Shown: positions 40,332 through 42,658 of the stretch, piece after piece
Layout of the letters: every line of letters begins with the position of its first letter
Numbering within the stretch: position 1 is the stretch's first letter
From: Vicinamibacteria bacterium
GTDB taxonomy: Bacteria > Acidobacteriota > Vicinamibacteria > Fen-336
DNA length: 42,658 nucleotides
NCBI GenBank assembly: GCA_025923995.1
Contig: JAICEW010000012.1
Location: 1 to 42,658 of the forward strand
Reading direction: 5' to 3'
Translations under genes and position numbers: made by a program
Notes under the pieces: model-generated
What the model was told of the DNA's origin: nothing
What the model saw: only the letters and a program-made list of their open reading frames with translations
Databases searched by the model: none

Positions 40332-42658
40332 GCGCGCTCCGGTCCCGCGGCCACCAGGTCCAGGCGCGGCTCGCCGCAGTGGGCCGCGATCTGGTCGGCC
40401 ACGCGGTCGCGCAGGGAGACGACCGCGCGCCAGCCTTCGCCCTCGGGGTGCACGGCGTGGCCGATCCAGAGGTGCACCGGCCCCGGCCGCGGGGCCCACC
40501 AGGTGCGCAGCCAGCGGCGGGTTCCTCGCAGCGCGATGGGCACGACCGGCAGGCCCCGCTCGGCCGCCGCCTTGAACGCGCCCAGCCGGAACGGACGCAG
40601 GCCCACGGTCTCGGTGAACGTGCCCTCGGGGAAGAAGAGCACGGCGTCGCCGTCGCCCAGGGCCCGGTCGATCTGGCCCGTGTCGGCGACCCCCTGCTGC
40701 GCGTCCCAGCGGTCGACCGGCAGGTGCCCGGCCTTGCGCGCGAACGGGCCGATCAGCGGCCAGCCCAGGACCTCCTTCTTGGCCACGATGCGCACGTGCC
40801 GCGGCAGCGCGGCCAGCATCGCGGGCACGTCCACGTAGGACGCGTGGTTGGCCGCGATCACGACCGGTCCGCTGGGCGGAAGGCGCTCGAGCCCTTCGAT
40901 CTCGATCCGCGCGCCGGCCAGCCGCGCCAGCAGCCGCGCGGCGAAGCGTCCCACGGCCGCGGAGCGCTTGCGTCCGGGCGCCACCATCGCCGGGGCCCAG
41001 AACACGGCGAACAGGGCGGCGACGAGCGCTGTCACGTAGGGGAGATACAGGACGCGCAGGGCGACGCCGGCTCGCGACGCGACCGCGGCCCATGCCGTGC
41101 CCGCCACCAGCCGCGCCTTGCGCCAGACCGGCGTGGCCGCGCTGCGCCCCAGGCCACCCGTCCGGTACAGCTCGCGCGTGGCCTGGCGCTGGATCTTGCC
41201 GGAGGACGTCTTGGGCACCGCGCCCGGCGCGACCAGCTCGACCACGTCGGGGGGCATGCCGATCGCGCCGTTGAGCGCGTCGATGACGGCGGCCGCGATC
41301 GTGTCGCGCTGCTTCGCGTCGCTGGCGCGCGTCTCGGCCACCACCACCAGGCTCTCCGTGCCCAGCGTGGGGTGCGGCACGCCGAACGCCACCACGCAGC
41401 CACGCCGCACGCCCGGCACGTCCGCGACCACCTCCTCGACCTCCTGCGGGATCAGGTTGCGGCCGCCCTTGATGATCAGGTCCTTGCTGCGGCCGGCGAT
41501 GTGGATCTCGCCGCCCAGCGCAAACGCCAGGTCGCCGCTGTCCAGGAACCCGCCCTCGCGCGTCATGGCCGCGGTGGCCTCGGGCTGGCGGTAGTAGCCC
41601 GACGTCATCGACGGTCCGCGGAAGTGGAGGCGTCCCACGCGGCCCTCGCCGACGGAAGCGCCGGCCTCGTCCACCAGGCGCACTTCGTGCTCCGGAAGCG
41701 CGGCCCCCACCGAGACGAACCGCAGCGCTCCCGGCGCGTCGCTCGGCGTCGCGACCCCGTCCCGCTCGAACGGCTCGCGCGCGACGCTCGTGACGCGCGG
41801 TCCCCGCCCGACCGGCGGGAACGCGAGCGCAACCGAGCTCTCGGCCAGGCCGTAGACCGGCATCATCGCCTCGCGCCGGAAGCCGTAGCGCTCGAAGCGC
41901 TGCGCGAACCGCTCCAGCGTGTCGGGGTTGACGGGCTCCGCGCCGTTGAGCGCGACGCGCCAGCTCGACAGGTCGAGCCCCTCGATCGCGTGGTCCGGGA
42001 TGCGGCGCGCGCACAGCTCGTACGCGAAGTTGGGCGCGGGGGAGAGCGTGGCCCTCCGTTCGTGGATGGCCCACAGCCAGCGCTCCGGCCGGCTCAGGAA
42101 CCGGAGCGGCGACTGGATGTCCACCGGCAGGCCCTGGTGCATGCAGAACAGCCAGGTCCCGATGAGACCCATGTCATGGTACAGGGGCAGCCACGACGCG
42201 CCCACGTCGCTCGGCCGCACGTCGATGCCGCGGCCGATCGCGCGGATGTTCGCGAGCAGGTTGTCGTGCGTGAGCAGCACGCCCTTGGGCCGCCCGGTGC
42301 TGCCCGAGGTGTACTGGATGAACGCGGGATCGGCGCCCTTCCCGGACGGCTCGACGACCGCGGCCCCGCGTCCGGCCAGCTCGCCCGCGGTCGTCACCCG
42401 CTTGAGCGTCGGGACCTTGGGCTTGAGCAGGCCCGCGACGCCGCGCGCGCGGTCGATCGTGATGAGCGACCGCACCTCCGCGTTGGCCAGGATCGCCGCC
42501 TGGCGGTCCGCGTACTCCTCGAGTCGATCGAGACGGACGGGCGGGTAGATCGGCACCGGGACCGCGCCGGCCAGCAGGATGCCCTGGAACGCGCGCAGGA
42601 AGTCGAACCCCGTGGGGAGCATCAGCGCGACCGCGTCGCCCGGCGCGATCCCGTCGTC
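40328..42658 (-). CDS. Acyl-CoA/acyl-AMP synthetase fused to PlsC acyltransferase (N-terminus cut by window edge)
   Basis: The frame is open to the window edge (777 codons including stop); the true start is outside. The N-terminal 560 or so residues form an AMP-binding enzyme: YTSGSTGRPKGVLLTHDNL, YGLAESSVALAFP, DSGDLAFALGGEIHIAGRSK and KTSSGKIQR. The C-terminal part, after a hydrophobic region, is a PlsC acyltransferase: ANHASYVDVPAM (HX4D) and FFPEGTFTETVG (EGT). The long first half resembles FAAL-like acyl-AMP ligases. This is the reverse of the Aas order. It probably activates a fatty acid and transfers it to a lysophospholipid or similar acceptor. Confidence 0.9.
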   Translation of the reverse strand, partial: DDGIAPGDAVALMLPTGFDFLRAFQGILLAGAVPVPIYPPVRLDRLEEYADRQAAILANAEVRSLITIDRARGVAGLLKPKVPTLKRVTTAGELAGRGAAVVEPSGKGADPAFIQYTSGSTGRPKGVLLTHDNLLANIRAIGRGIDVRPSDVGASWLPLYHDMGLIGTWLFCMHQGLPVDIQSPLRFLSRPERWLWAIHERRATLSPAPNFAYELCARRIPDHAIEGLDLSSWRVALNGAEPVNPDTLERFAQRFERYGFRREAMMPVYGLAESSVALAFPPVGRGPRVTSVAREPFERDGVATPSDAPGALRFVSVGAALPEHEVRLVDEAGASVGEGRVGRLHFRGPSMTSGYYRQPEATAAMTREGGFLDSGDLAFALGGEIHIAGRSKDLIIKGGRNLIPQEVEEVVADVPGVRRGCVVAFGVPHPTLGTESLVVVAETRASDAKQRDTIAAAVIDALNGAIGMPPDVVELVAPGAVPKTSSGKIQRQATRELYRTGGLGRSAATPVWRKARLVAGTAWAAVASRAGVALRVLYLPYVTALVAALFAVFWAPAMVAPGRKRSAAVGRFAARLLARLAGARIEIEGLERLPPSGPVVIAANHASYVDVPAMLAALPRHVRIVAKKEVLGWPLIGPFARKAGHLPVDRWDAQQGVADTGQIDRALGDGDAVLFFPEGTFTETVGLRPFRLGAFKAAAERGLPVVPIALRGTRRWLRTWWAPRPGPVHLWIGHAVHPEGEGWRAVVSLRDRVADQIAAHCGEPRLDLVAAGPERA

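Noticed and set aside
1-42658. CRISPR array or cas genes
   Set aside because: No regularly spaced repeats and no Cas-like proteins were seen. The repeat block at 31393-31682 has unequal spacing and palindromic cores.

Overview
The window is GC-rich, gene-dense Gram-negative DNA. Outer-membrane parts (a TolC-type channel and a TonB-type receptor), an Oar-like receptor, S9 and M23 peptidases, frequent GTG/TTG starts and many 4-base start/stop overlaps suggest a soil or sediment bacterium of the Acidobacteriota or a neighbouring phylum. That placement is inference; no rRNA or marker gene is present. Many long ORFs in the supplied track are antisense shadows caused by high GC.

Region by region: (1) 1-5033 holds a tripartite RND efflux operon on the minus strand (permease cut by the window edge, lipoprotein adaptor, outer-membrane channel), diverging from a two-gene unit of a thioredoxin-like CxxC protein and an ArsP/YraQ-type permease. 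(2) 5034-5567 holds only gene debris. (3) 5568-10784 is a small genomic island. A complete tRNA-Ala(GGC) gene lies at 10739-10814, and its 3' part plus 11 downstream bases recurs as an exact 57-bp direct repeat exactly 5160 bases away. Between the copies lie a MazF/RHH toxin-antitoxin pair, a TPR protein with a C-terminal HExxH metallopeptidase-like domain, and an SnoaL-like/SDR/HxlR group. No integrase is recognisable. (4) 10837-15704 carries an ECF sigma/anti-sigma pair, a MerR-like regulator, an exported DUF4412-like protein, a sulfurtransferase and rmlA-rmlC. (5) 15737-25837 carries a TonB-type receptor with a GNAT protein, an amino-acid permease, a small lipoprotein, a YihY membrane protein, a GH13_18 phosphorylase, a CPA2 antiporter and a beta-carbonic anhydrase. 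(6) 25877-31392 carries a K+ channel/RCK protein coupled to a membrane glycosyltransferase, diverging from two tandem class-III aminotransferases. (7) 31393-31682 is a repeat-rich intergenic block with two perfect 28-bp palindromes that share arms but differ in their cores. (8) 31683-42658 carries a small conserved protein, an SGNH lipoprotein, a PilZ protein, an M23 peptidase, an S9 peptidase, a nucleotidyltransferase with a small partner, and a tightly overlapped operon: acyl-activating enzyme/PlsC fusion, threonine dehydratase, MtfA-like peptidase, RluA-type pseudouridine synthase.

Two patterns go beyond ordinary annotation. First, about a dozen genes that begin transcription units lack a Shine-Dalgarno sequence and have a TAnnnT hexamer only 7-12 bases before the start codon, which suggests leaderless or nearly leaderless transcripts. 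Genes inside operons, and some others, keep GGAGG-type sites. Second, the tRNA-bounded island has no integrase but carries an addiction module and an unusual TPR-metallopeptidase.
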